Part shown: piece by piece, positions 35,574-47,668 of the stretch | How the letters are laid out: each line of letters opens with the position of its first letter | Position numbering within the stretch: position 1 is the stretch's first letter | NCBI GenBank assembly: GCA_013420905.1 | Contig: JAAXNY010000001.1 | Span: 5,146,001-5,210,000 of the forward strand | DNA length: 64,000 bases | Origin: Collybia mongolica | Taxonomy: Eukaryota > Basidiomycota > Agaricomycetes > Agaricales > Clitocybaceae | Direction: 5' to 3' | Made by a program: the position numbers and the translations under genes | Notes under the pieces: generated by a model | Seen by the model: only the letters and a program-made list of their open reading frames with translations | The model's database searches: none | What the model was told of the DNA's origin: nothing

Positions 35574-37248
35574 CCTGCACGAGGCGGTTCTCAATCATGA
35601 TGCGTGATGAGCGAAAAAAAGAAATAAAGAAGTCACTCCAAGCTGCAGCATGGAAGAACAAAATAGGATAATGCTTGTCCGTCCAGCCCAGCCATGAATC
35701 CCACGCCGTTTCCAGTTATTCAAAATTATACATCAGCTCCCTGATCCCCACCTACTCTACTATGAAACGGCTATTTGCCAACTTCAGTTAAAGTCGGGGT
35801 AGTCGTTCAGCCACGAACTCAAGTACCTGGGGGCCAATGGATTCGAGCGGGGAGTGCCAGCCGTCGAAGCTTGCTATGGGGAGTGAGCGCTCTTAATATG
35901 TTGGAGTACTCCTAATTATAGAGCTGATAGTCCCTTTTCAGCTAAAGCCCGATCAAGGAAGGCCTCAACTAACCAGCAGCACAGTTACGGCCTTAACCCT
36001 GCGGGGTCTTCGGCGCTCATCGCCAAATTTAAAGATTCGAGTATAGGAAAGCATTTTTTTCCTGTGACGAATTGATGTTGGAACGTGACAATGGTATTAC
36101 AAAGGGCCCAGAGTCCAGTGAAGCTTGGATCGGGAGACAGGCCAGCGGGTCATTCATGCAGGTGGAGGTCTGTCAACAAACATCCCAGCAAAGGCACCCG
36201 CCAGCTCGTCAATAGCTCCGGCCGTCATTGAAGGCTCTGTATCATTTTTGAGGAATATGTAACGTGGCTCCGCTTGAACAGAGCCTGCTTTGTCGTATCC
36301 CCCAACTTGTCCACAAGTCCACGCCGTGGTCCTTCTGACTGCTCGGGAAGGAGCCTGGACGTTGAAAGATGGAGAATGCGGACATGCCGAGCGACATGGT
36401 GGGTACTGGACAAGGTTAGCTAGCAATGTCGAAGCGGTTCTATGTGGGATAAGGACGTCCTGGAGGCGGAGAAGGTGCCGGTAGGCTCTTTCGTCACGAC
36501 TTTTGAGATCAATATTGAATGTTGACAGCTCGATAACGACGACCCATGTCAACGTTAAAACGCGCGCGGTTGGGGTTCTCGGGAAAAGATCCATAAGGTA
36601 TGTTTCTTTTTATGTCGGGCATCATGTAACCAACTTTCTTCTAGATTCTCATGGAGTCCATTCGCCGAGGCCATACACTGTATTGTCAGGGAGGGAGTAG
36701 ACAATGACTGACCACACATCCGAAGGGTGTGTTGGCCATTCTGTCAGCAGGATGGTGATAGGCTCAATCTCAATGGAGTCCAAGGTACAGGAGGATAGTA
36801 CCGCTATGAGGCAGTGGCGGCGAACGCCCACCATGATGTCTGGAGTGACGTTGCGATCCATCGTGAAGATTGTCTATTTTCAGCGTCACATCCCGAGTTT
36901 TCTGTCAGACAAGTGGGTTTGTGACGTCTGGCCTAATTAAAGAGTGAAGAGCCAAGAAATCGAGGTGGCAAACCGAGGCGAGGCACTCGAAAATACTCAA
37001 GGATACGTTAACAATATCTATGACTTGCAGCTTGAATTCCATGGGCTATGAACAAATTGAGATGATGGATAACAATACAACAGGCAGCTCCAAGTTCTTA
37101 CATCAAACTACGCTCATGACAGTGTCTCTGTATCGAGTATGCGTAGATGGCCCAGCGCCGCCATTGGTATATCCAACCTGTCCACTCCCAGTTGGCTCTC
37201 GAACAGGATTCCAAAAAAGGGTCAGTTTCGTACCTAAATTGGAATCCC
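35574..37248. other. intergenic with one doubtful ORF
   Basis: A 146-codon frame at 36154-36594 (-) starts with ATG (MDLFPRTPTARVLTLTW) but resembles nothing I know and no exon joins it convincingly. Otherwise only short frames. Confidence 0.4.
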
Positions 37249-38550
37249 TCATCTATGCCCACGAACACCAAATCGGTGCATCATCCTCCTCTCCATCCTG
37301 CGCAAAGAACCAAGCTTCCAAGTACACCTATCCACCAGCACGCAGTCTCGCCACGCGGCATACATTAGCACAACAAAGACCTGGCCCTCAGGGCTTCCAG
37401 TCGTAACAGGCTTGGGATCCAACCAGCCAAGGGGGTTGACGGCCGGCGTTACTACCCCGCCCCCTGTAATGTGGGGGTTCCCATTTGCATCTCTTCCCCC
37501 GAGTGTCCGTCTAATACCTTCCGCCCAGGCAATGTACTTGTCGCCACATGCCTGAGGCCGAAGGACTGCCATACGATACGCGACGGCGGCAAGGAGGGCA
37601 CTCCCCGAGATCTCCCCAAAACCGCCAGCGGTCGTATCCATCTTGTTCATGTAATTGCGCACCAAACCGCCATCCATCGAGGACGCCATCGCACCATCCA
37701 GAATCTCCGTGATCCACCAGGTCAGGTTGTCAATCGCGCTCTGCTGCCAGGTAGCGTTTTGTGCGACTGGGGCCCGCATGACAGTGGCTAGAACCCGCGC
37801 CATTCCAGCCGCTGCCCATGCGTTTCCTGTTGACCAGAGGCCATTGTCACGAGTTTGGGACCCGATGATGTGTTCCCATACGCCTTTATGTGAATATGTT
37901 GTGTTGGACCGGAGGACCTGACGATAATATCCACATTGTTTCACACTTTCTTGAAGCAAGGTTCCATTTCCGATGTCAGCCGCATAGTAGGCCATGAATG
38001 GAGGAACCATGTACATAAAATCAGCCCTACAAAGGCGTCAGCCACACGATCATAATGAAAGAGGTTTAACTACACACCAAAGTTCTGGAGCAGAAGCGCG
38101 GTGAGAGATGGCTCCGTTGAAGTAGCGTGGCGCAGAATTCACTAAATAGTCAAGTGTTGACCGTGACGCCGCAGCAAACTTCAAATCTGTCTTCCCTAAC
38201 ATCACAGCACTCACTCCCAGACTCGCCGGATCACCCACGGCACCGTCCCCATCCGCAAGTCCATTCGCACCATCACCTAACGCTATCTTGTCAGCTGCGT
38301 ACGCTAGCGCTTTAATCGAGTCCTTTTCGTATGCTTGGACGGGGAACGGCGTTGGCCCAAAGACCGATAGAAGGGGGTCGTATAGCTCTAACAGGGCTTG
38401 TGTAGCTGCACCATATTCCCAGGAATGAGATGGGAGAGATTCGGCCAGCTTCGCAACTTTGGCAACATCAAAACCTGGCGTGAATGGGATGGGTTGGAGA
38501 TTCAAGATGGAACCAGTCAACAGACTGAGGAGATAGGTGGTATCGACCAT
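37249..38550 (-). CDS. six-hairpin glycosidase, GH105-like
   Basis: Two exons, 38078-38550 and 37249-38026, give 416 residues. The chosen start MVDTTYLLSLLTGSILNLQ behaves as a secretion signal; an in-frame ATG at 38697 would add 49 residues. Family features include SHSWEYGAATQALLELYDP, DGAVGDPASLGVSAVMLG, ELWADFMYMVPPFMAYYA, LWSTGNAWAAAGMARVLA and GFGEISGSALLAAVAYRMAV, as in fungal unsaturated rhamnogalacturonyl-hydrolase-like (GH105/GH88 fold) proteins. The likely role is removal of unsaturated sugar acids from pectin-type oligosaccharides outside the cell. The C-terminus is unusually basic (about 25 residues), so the 3' end may hold an unrecognised intron. Confidence 0.8.
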
Positions 38551-39611
38551 TTCAACACCGGACGGCTGTACAAAACGGTTGTTGGTTGAATCAAAGTGTG
38601 TTTCGTTCAAAAGAAAAGGAACTATGAGGGAAAACTTTTTGAAGGTTTCGAGAGTAGTGGGCGAAATGAGTGCCTTGCGATATGAAACGAACCACATTAA
38701 GATCCATCAACCGACATGAGGCGTCAGCCACCCTTGATATCAGGGGGTGATGCCTTTGGACTGAGCGTCTAACAACTCCCAAGACTGATGTTCTTGTTCT
38801 ATAGAGAGAAGTCAGAACTGATGTCGTGCAGAACCCCATGACCTCAGAAAATGGAGACGCATATATACACACCATTTGACAAACATAGGATAGCTTTCCT
38901 AATTCTCTGGTCAACAAGATGCCTAGGTCCACATGCCTAATGTTATCTTTCCAACGTGGACTTGCACATAAACCAAGCCTCTTGGCCTATGCCAAAGTGA
39001 CACCGCCAACTAAAATGAACAAACATCCAGTCCCGCATGAAAATGTCGGGCTATGTTGTCGATGGTAGACCGTGAAATCAGAAGAAAATGGACATGATGG
39101 AGGGGAAGGAGGTTGTGTTGCAGCGTCAGATCCGAATCATCCGAGGACCAAAGCAACTCCAACTCGGAGATCAGCGGTCCGATTCCGACATCAATTGCCA
39201 CGAGCGAATCAAGAGCGGTACCAAAGGACCGTGAATTTCTTGTGAGCCAACACTGGCATCTTGAGAACAAGTAGCTTTCTTTAACCTTACACTTTCCTGT
39301 TGGCTTGGCGAGAGCACAGTAAAATCCAGAATTTACCAGGCTCACCAGCTGTGTAAGATTCCGGAACGCGAGGGTTAGGCCTAGAAAAATATAGCAACGA
39401 AATGATGTCCCAGCCCTATCGAGGTCAAGCTCTCCATTCGTCGAAACCACCGAGGCTCCAATTCGAACTGGCCTAGACCTCGATCTCTGCCATATATATC
39501 ACGAGCATGGGCATGGGCATGAGGAACCTTTGGAGAAGCCACAGATCTGACACCTAAACAAATTACAAAGTCCCCACTATTGATATCACCGTGCGCTTTC
39601 TACGAACAGCA
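38551..39611. other. intergenic between divergent genes
   Basis: The frame at 39010-39450 (-) opens at GTG and is not supported. Promoters of the glycosidase (-) and fumarate reductase (+)  genes should lie here. Confidence 0.45.
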
Positions 39612-41423
39612 ATGTCAACGGATCGCACCATTGTCGTGGGTGGTGGACTCGCCGGCCTCCGTGCAGCACACACCCTCCTAGAAAACAGCAAGAAGGTACT
39701 CTTATTAGACAAGAAGCCATCGTATCTTTTGTTTTATTCATCGAATCTACCACGGCTCACTCATCCAACCCATAGGCTCGGCGGCAACTCTGTCAAGGCC
39801 TCCTCTGGTATAAACGGTGCCGAAACCGAGTCACAACACAAGCTCAACATCAACGACACCGTCGAAGCCTTGTACGCCCCATTCCCATTCCGATTCCCAT
39901 CTCAAGCTCACAATTACACCTTGCCCACAGCTCTACCGACACAACCACCTCCGCCGGTGTCCTCGCCCGCCCCGCACTCATCACAGCCCTTACCTCCAAC
40001 TCCGCTCCCGCTCTCTCCTGGCTCACCTCCCAATTTGGGATCGACCTCTCCGTCGTCTCGCGTCTCGGCGGACACTCCATCGCACGCACACATCGTGACA
40101 AATCCGGCGCGCCGGGCTGGGCGATCACCTCTGCGCTTATGAAGAAGCTCGTCGCCGCGGCTGCAGCGGAAAATGCCAGTGCTCAGATCGTCAAGAACGC
40201 GCACGTGGCGCGGCTGCTGGAGGATGCGGGGCGTGTCGTGGGGGTGGAATATGAGACTGCGGAGGGGAAGATCGAGGAACGGGGGAATGTCATCATCGCA
40301 ACAGGGTACGCCTATTCTCCTTCTCCGATCCCTCACGCACACCTGAACATAGCGATACCTTACCAGAGGCTACGCCGCGGACTTTTCAGGCGGCGGGTTG
40401 TTGGCAACTCACAGGCCTGATCTCTTGCCACTCTCCACCACCAACGGCGACCACGCGACCGGCGACGGGCACCGCCTCGCTGCCGCTCTCTCTCACCCCG
40501 CTGCACTATGCGACCTCGACCAGGTCCAGGTCCACCCCACGGGGTTCGTCGACCCTGCCAACGCGGACGCGAAGGCGAAATTCCTCGCTGCAGAGGCATT
40601 GAGGGGCGTGGGCGGGCTGATCATCGATCGCGAGGGTAGACGTTTTGTGAACGAGGTCGGCCGCCGCGATGTGGTGACTGAGAGGATGGAGGCGGTCATC
40701 AGGGAGGGGCGGGGCCCGGTGAGGTTGGTGTTGAACAAGGAGGCGGTTGGGGAGATTAAATTGCATTGTGAGTTTCGCAGTGATCCTCTTGATGCCACCC
40801 TCCGCTTTCGGAGGAGCTGATTCGTATGATTAAGGCGACTTTCACGTGTCCAAGGGTTTGATGAAACCCTTTGCTAACGCTAAAGAATTCTCCGAAGCCT
40901 CTGGCATCCCTCTGGAGAACCTTGCCACCACATTCACCATCAGCACACGCAGTTCGCAAACGGCAAAGGAAAAGACCCCTTCGGAAAACGTACGTATCCC
41001 ATCCCCACTCTTCCCCCTTCGTCTCATACCGGTTCTTCTTTTGTACAGCTACATTCCACAACGCTGTCTACTCAGTCGACGCCCCGGTACACGTCGCAAC
41101 CATCACGCCTGTCGTTCATCACGTACGTTCCCATTTTCAACCCAGCACCATCGTAAGTCTGAACCCGACCCCAGACAATGGGCGGTATATCCGTCGACGC
41201 CGCCGCACGCGCACTCGATGCCGATGGGTGCCCAATCCCGGGGCTCTATACGGCGGGGGAAGTCATCGGTGGTGTGCATGGGCAGAACAGGCTCGCGGGC
41301 TCGTCGTTGCTTGAGGCTGTCGTCTTTGGGAGACTTGCAGGCCAGAGTGCAGCGGGGAGTGCGTGGCGTGGCGTTCGGCATGGGTTAGTGTTGCGGGTTC
41401 CGTCGTTTTGCTGCTCTTCTTGA
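39612..41423 (+). CDS. FAD-dependent fumarate reductase (Osm1/Frd1 type), apparent frameshift
   Basis: Seven exons: 39612-39721, 39776-39871, 39931-40305, 40367-40767, 40835-40989, 41049-41122, 41175-41423. The FAD-binding start is TIVVGGGLAGLRAAHTLL. Other family blocks are GGNSVKASSGINGA, SRLGGHSIARTHR, VQVHPTGF, GRRFVNEVGRRDVVTERM and TAGEVIGGVHGQNRLAGSSL. The enzyme reduces fumarate with reduced flavins and helps keep redox balance without oxygen. In exon 5 the frame reads ...IPLENLATTFTI, then the conserved HTQFANGKGKDPFGK appears in another frame: one base appears missing between about 40931 and 40943. No intron can fix it, as that stretch contains no GT. Either a sequence error or a recent loss. 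The start lacks a clear targeting signal. Confidence 0.85.
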
Positions 41424-42526
41424 AGGACATGCGTGGGCTCGGGCTGATATTTTGAATATTTGGCGTGTACATATCATTGGTGAATATATTTCCTGGAATG
41501 ATTCTCGGTTTATCTTTGATCGGGAGTCTAGTCTCGACTGACCATTTAATTCGCAACCCCCATTCCTTGATCTTAACAACTCGTCCATGCTATCAATGGT
41601 GCAATGTTGAGTGTGTGGAATCGACTCTCTCTGAGGCGGCCCGGGATTGATGGTAAGAAGTAGGTCGTGAGTTTTGTCTTCTGCCGGCTATTGAGGGTTA
41701 CCCCGATTTCTTGGGTATACAGTACCATCGTTAGGGGAGAGCGATAATTTACAAGTCATTTTTTGTTGTGTGTAATGCCACTTGTCGCATAACGTACTGG
41801 AATACTCAAATATACGGAATCTCTGTATCAATGGTGCTCGCCTGCTGAACCAGCACTACTCTGCTATAGGGCGCGTTTCTGACAGAGTTTACAACTTATA
41901 GTGATAGGATTCCCTACAGATACGCCATGATAGATAGACCCAACAGAAGTGGGTATGCAAACCACTAGGGAAAAATGAGATTTTAATTACCACGACACAC
42001 AGATGCATACTACAAAGAGGATAGGAGCACACCAGTGAGGTTTGACGCAAGGGATAAAAAGACGACATACACACGAAGCCACGACGGGACCCCCCCCCCT
42101 AACACCGCACCTTGGAGCGGAAGGGCGTTGATCCGCGCGCATCACGACGGAGTTCCGGAACATAAAACTTCCGTCCACACCTGAGTTACCCGGAGCACGC
42201 GCACAAGCGAACGACAACGACAACGACGAGCAAAGCCATTATGAGGGGTACACTTGTTGGTACACGACGTAGATATACAATAAAGCATAAACCACAAAGC
42301 AAAAAACAACGAGAGGCGAGAGACTGAAACCAAAATAAATCTATAAGCGCTATGTACGCCTTCTATGCGATTGGGAATGAGTGTGTGGGGTGGGGAATAT
42401 CGTGCAGGGAACGGATATATGCCGCGCGGTTGGGGTGATAGTGGTGGTGGTGTTTTTTTTTGTTTGCGTATAGCAAGAAAGTAAGGACGGTGCAAGGAGG
42501 GACGGTTATCTAGTATCGGTTATCGG
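41424..42526. other. intergenic between convergent genes
   Basis: Low-complexity patches (C-run near 42090, T-run near 42455) and 3' regions of the fumarate reductase and DUF1275 genes. No gene seen. Confidence 0.5.
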
Positions 42527-43684
42527 TTATCGTCGGTTATTGGTGGGGGCGGGTTTGCCGCCAATGAAAATCCAGGAAATCGCGATGAGGACCCGGAACC
42601 CGACGGCGATGCCTAGGGTGCTCGCAGCACCCACCTTACCCAAGAGCGCTCGGCCGATGAAGCCTCCGAGAAAGAGGGAGACCGCGGCGAGCACTTTGTG
42701 GTCGCGCGATATGACCTTTTCGCGCAGCTTAAAGAGCCGAGGGTCCGACATGAGCTCGACCCAGACGGTCGTCAGCACAACTGGTAACATTGGTTACATA
42801 AGTGGTGAAGAGGAGGGGAAAAAGAGCATATAACGCACTGGTCGTCCCGAATTGTGTGTTCAGCCGCTTCCCCTGGATGCCCTGCACGCCCAAGCTCGCA
42901 CTCATGAAGGCGATCGCGACGAAGGAGAGTGTGTTCGTCCACGACGGGTTGCCCCGCTCATCCGCGATGCTCACTTGCCCGCTCTTCCAGATCGTCAATG
43001 CCGCAGCCATGGTGAGGATGGCCTGCAGCAGCGTCCCCGATATGAGCCAGATGCGCTTCAGCGGCCCTACGCGGTCGCCGATGCGCCCCACGAACGCCCC
43101 GAGGTTGAAGCAGATGAGCGAGCAGAGGGCTTGCTGATCTGCGATGTGGAAATGCATGTCGCGGAAGCCGGGGGGACCCTCGAAGAGGCGCGCGAGGGCC
43201 AAAGCGAGCTATGTAGCGGAATTATTCGATCGTAAGTTTATAGGTGCCTGAATGGAAGAGGGATGGAGGGCTTCTCGGCTTACCTGGACGAAGTTTCCTG
43301 TCTGGAAGCCACACCATACGTAGATAGCTGAGAAGGAGACGACATCACTGCACAGCGTCGAAAAAGGGGAGGCAGTTTCAGCTAGAAGCTCAGAAATGTC
43401 AGGGTAGGGAGGGAAAAGAAGACGCACATGTAGCCTGTCATCAGACAAAAAGCTGCTAATGGGCCCGTCGAGAGGGCAGGGTCCACATCCGAGTTGAGGT
43501 ATCTCCAGAACGAAGGCGGTGGGTCGTTGGCGCGCTCGCCCTGCTCTGCGTCCACCGCCTTTGAAACGTGCGAGGCCATGGTGAACGTAGTGGAGTTTGA
43601 ATGCGCCAACGTCGGCTGCGACTGGATTTTGGATCCGGTCGTGGCTGTGCTGTGTGAGGAGCTTCCGCGGACTGGCCCAGGCAT
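42527..43684 (-). CDS. DUF1275 (YoaK-type) membrane protein
   Basis: Four exons, 43428-43684, 43284-43347, 42839-43208 and 42527-42780, giving 314 residues in phase. About 55 polar N-terminal residues precede the membrane region. Helices and motifs include GPLAAFCLMTGYIDVVSFSA, YVWCGFQTGNFVQLALALA, ICFNLGAFVGRIGDR, FVAIAFMSASLGVQGIQGKR, LNTQFGTTIVLTTVWVELM and VSLFLGGFIGRALLGKVG. The GYIDVVSF and QTGNFVQ blocks are hallmarks of DUF1275. The function of this family is unproven; it is widespread in fungi and bacteria. The ATG at 43684 is the first in frame (upstream opens at GTG). Confidence 0.9.
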
Positions 43685-45515
43685 GGTGAAGGACTTTCTC
43701 GCTTGCTGGGGTTGCACTGCGACGACTGGGATGGGGTGAGTTCGAGGGCTTTTGAGGGCGGAGAACTGGAGAGAGTGGGATGAGGAGATGCCGCCTTTTG
43801 AATAAATTTTTTTTTCACTGACTCTTTCGTACGACTTGGCGGCTTTTGGGGTGGCGTGCCGAGACTTTTTTTTTTTTTGGGTATTTTTTTGCCCATCCGC
43901 TTACGGCTTGACTGTCGGACGACCGATGCCCGTGCCCCTCGTAACGAGTTTTCTATATACTCTGACCTCTCTAACACCGAACGCGACATCTTATTAATCC
44001 ACACCATATGGTACAAATCCCATCCATATCGTTCCCTCGTCTCTGATCTCCCCACCCAAACGGCGCTTGCTCTTCGACTCGGACGTCGGACGAATGACGC
44101 ACTTCTTGGCACTACAAATTTCGCGTATATCCAAATCCACTATTCTCGGGCCCAAGACCATGCATGTTGGTTGCTTGACGCGATTCGGCAGGGGGAGAAC
44201 ACCAGTACGCGCCTACCAGGTACTGGTACTATCGAAGTCGACACTTCCAAGTACCTCGGACTGAGTTCTCACGACAAGCGTTCTTCGAGCATGACCACCC
44301 AAGGCTTCACAGAAGTGCCCAGTCGCGCAATCCACCAAGCCAAGCCACAACACGAGGTTCAGAAGACGTAAATACGCTAGAGATACGCTCTTGATACACA
44401 CGCTGTTTCTTTGTGAAATCCTTGGTGAACTCGGCACATGTTATGGTTTTTCTAACACGCTACCGTCCCGCCCCGCTTAGAGCTCAGGCTTTAGGGCTTC
44501 GGCCGATTGTGTGTGCCCACTCTATAAACAAATCTCTCCCATAGGGACCTCTTTGTCTTATGCTCCATGGCCCTGGGTATATATATTAATTGCGAGGAAT
44601 TTACCAAACCTTCGGACCCGTATAGAACGTGGGAGCGCGACATGGTACAACCAAGGCCAGAACCCCCCCTCGGACCCACCGAAAAAATCGACCACCTATC
44701 CTCGAACTCAAGCTTTTGATATGACACGGTCTTGTAGGTAAGCATGGGCAGGCCCTACCGATCCTCAACTCAACCCATGTGATTTGTGGCCCCGCCCAGG
44801 CCTTATAATGACCTCCGTCGACTTGGCGAGCTCCGTGCCTGAGTGAACGCCATATCAGGGTTGTTGTTCATGTCATAGTCCCAATCCCATCGCACGAAAG
44901 CCAAGAGCCTGTATCAATGGAAGGACCAACGGCGTGTTATTATGCTGTAGTTCGAAGCATCCCCTGATTTTTTCACTCCCCTCAAACTCGAAACAGTGTA
45001 CTCCTCGGAGGCGGGGCCGCCACAACTTTTCAAAAATCCATCCATATCGCTTACATCGTGGGATATCGAAGAACCGTACAAACCTGTGGATGGGCAGAAA
45101 CCTGGTCACCCCTGGAGTCATTATCTTTCGGCCCGAGTGGCTACAGAAATCTTATTCAGTCTGGCCGTAACATATTGGGAACTCCACTCTCCTCGTGTCG
45201 CTCACACTCACGCCGCCGATCAGGTTCCTTATAGTAGGAGAACACCAAAGTCCTCGTCCCAACCCTGTGATGAGGATCGAGCTTCCGTGTATTGTTGATC
45301 TAGGGTATCCCTTCCCTCCGAAGCTCACCTCTGAGCCCCCAATCCAGCACCATGAGTGCAAGTCTCTTTGTTCAGTCCTCGACTCGACAAAGTAAGGTTG
45401 GCAATAGTGGCCAGCGTCAATAGTAACATCCCCGAAAATTCTCACCAGACCCTAGTAGTACTCCCACATGCGGACTCCTAACTATATAGCGAGTCACCTG
45501 CACTGCAGATACATC
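43685..45515. other. intergenic, no gene recognised
   Basis: The longest frame (43856-44371, +) opens at GTG and shows no family features. The stretch near 44870-45300 has overlapping frames on both strands but nothing recognisable. Confidence 0.4.
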
Positions 45516-45624
45516 GGTGAGATGGCCGAGCGGTCCAAGGCGCCAGACTAAGGAATGACCAGAGCAGTAGCTGCTCAGTTATCTGGTCACTTCGGTGGCG
45601 TGGGTTCGAATCCCACTCTCATCA
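45516..45624 (+). tRNA. tRNA-Leu (anticodon AAG) with intron
   Basis: The acceptor arms GGTGAGA (5') and TCTCATC (3') pair over seven positions, followed by discriminator A. The D-arm is GGCCGAGCGGTCCAAGGC. The anticodon stem is CCAGA/TCTGG with loop CTAAGGA and anticodon AAG. A long variable arm (TCACTTCGGTGGC) fits a class II leucine tRNA, and the T arm is GTGGGTTCGAATCCCAC. An intron of about 27 nt starts one base after the anticodon, the usual place. CCA is not encoded. Confidence 0.93.
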
Positions 45625-45625
45625 C

Positions 45626-45653
45626 TTTTATACGGGTTTCCAAGGTTTTTTTT
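45626..45653 (+). terminator. oligo-T pol III terminator of tRNA-Leu
   Basis: TTTT directly after the tRNA 3' end (45626-45629), with an eight-T run at 45646-45653 as backup. Confidence 0.7.
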
Positions 45654-45913
45654 ATGTCCCGCCGCGTTGCATTGACGGGAAGGACGGTGTAATATCTCAC
45701 TGTCGATGCGAGATAATCCTACTTCAGTTCATTAAACCTTTTTTTTTCTTTTGCTCTCTGAACAGTGAAAACCCCCGAAGCTGCCATCGATAAACGTGTG
45801 CAAACAGAAACTTATTCCGAGAACACTGTCAGGACTCAGGAACGCCACACAGTCGTCCACAACCACCGAACTACACATACCCAGCCCCAGACCCGACGCA
45901 AAACGTACCCACC

Positions 45914-47150
45914 ATGCACCTTCTGTTTGACATATGGCAGTACATCGCCCAATTCATACCACACCAAACTTTGCGGACGTTATACAGCATCAAAAGCGCC
46001 TTCTTTGACCTCGCAATGGAGGAGCGCTATCGGAGCATATCATTTGGCCCCGAGGACGGGGGATATATATACCTAAAATTCGTGGAACTGCAGTACGCGC
46101 CTCCATCCCCGCGCTCGACACGCCAGGTTCAAAAAATTCCAGCATCTCACTTTGGTGGCCTATAGGAACCCAGCCATCGCCCCGAGAGTCCGTTCACTCT
46201 ATTTTCGACCTACCGTGTTCCTCGCGAACAGGAGCGGGGTGACGGACCGGGTGGCGCGTGCTGGTCGGAGGGGGTCGTCGGTTGGCTCGGAGAGGAAGAC
46301 GCTGAAGCAGATGAGCGCTGCGTTCGGCGCGATTGTGGGTCTCGGGGAGTTCCGTCTTCATTCTTGGCCTAGCGATGATAGCGACACCCTCTTCCTTTCC
46401 GTCCCCTTCATCCGCGCCGACTTTGCCTGTTTTGGGCGCAGCCTCCGGGAACTGGTGATAGATGCATCCAGCCGCGCAATGGGCCCGGCACTCGTGTTCA
46501 CCGGACTCGAAGCCTTGTCGGTAAGGTTTTGCAAGTCCTGCAAGCTGCCACACGTCATCAAGGTCGTCCGCGGCACCGTCGTCCCTTTCGTCAACGACCA
46601 CCGATCGACACTCCAGGTATTCGACCTCGCAGAACCCAATTTCAAGGTCAAGGTAGACTTCAACGTGATTGTGCTCTTCCTTGGAATGACCCACTTCCCC
46701 TGCCCTTCGGAAACTCTCTGTGGGCGTCGCACTGAACGGGCCCGAGACGAAAGCTTTCAGGCGGTTCCTTGACCTCCATAAAGCACAGATCTCGCATCTT
46801 GAAATTTTGGACGGGTACGCGCTGAGCTTTTATGGCGGGGAACTGTTGACTGGATTACAACGTCTCGTCTTGGCAAAACCATCTTACGCTCCCAAATATG
46901 AAAAAAACTGATCAGCTTTCTCCGAAACTCAGGGGGCCACCTCACAAGTCTTATACTGACGGACTACCAAATCGGACACAACACGGCCCCTTCCTCGCTG
47001 AACGTCTGCCCAACCTCCACTCTATGAATCTGGCTGTTCATCGCGACGATACGTCGATCCGACCGGTGAGTTCGACCAGAGTGATACGAACTAAGGCGTA
47101 TTTAGAGCTAGATCTATCTTTTTTTGGGTGGCTGGGCATTTTCCTCGCCT
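45914..47150 (+). pseudogene. F-box protein gene, broken by frameshifts
   Basis: The start MHLLFDIWQYIAQFIP and the following FFDLAMEERYRSI block match the F-box genes at 0.2-1.7 and 33.9-35.6 kb. A 73 bp intron (46093-46165) falls at the family position before NPAIAPRVRSLYF. The LRR-like body then breaks three times: near 46703 (HFPC then LRKLSVGVALNGPE in a new frame), at the A7 run 46901-46907 (KYEK then LISFLRNSGGHLTSL), and near 46985-46990 (GHNTAP then FLAERLPNLHSMNLAV). All three breaks sit at homopolymer runs, so base-calling errors are an alternative to true decay. It begins about 290 bp after the tRNA gene. Confidence 0.75.
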
Positions 47151-47668
47151 GACGGCGTCGTTCATTGACATTTATCCTTATACTCGTGGTGTGGTTTTCA
47201 CAGTTCAGACACCATTGCTGGGCGTTATTGTTATAGCATCAACGATACTTCGACATAGTGTGATTCCAAAATGTGCTAACGCGAGACGTGGAGATTATGT
47301 GCACACACTGTTGTATGTACTTGACTTGATGTAAGATTCATGTTGTACGGGCCTCGTGGCGTACAAGTATGTGGTATGTGAGTATGTGAGTATTTGAAGA
47401 AAATAGGCATACTTGCAGTTCGTTGAGAACTATGGTTTTGGACTTGTCGTGGCTCGGAAATCCCCGCCGTATTTTCCCGTATGCTCGCAGTACTAGGTTC
47501 GCTCGACGCTTCCCACTCCCAACGGATTTAGATTGTGACGCGGTGACAACTGTTGAGCCGTGAAAACAGACTCGAGTCAACCTCAACGTTGCGAGTAACA
47601 ACTGTCAAGCTACCGGAAGGACTTGCGCAGAAGTACTACATACAGTCACGTCGGTACGCCATCAGACA

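Noticed and set aside
43856..44371. 171-codon plus-strand ORF
   Set aside because: Opens at GTG, has no domain, and shows no splice partners.
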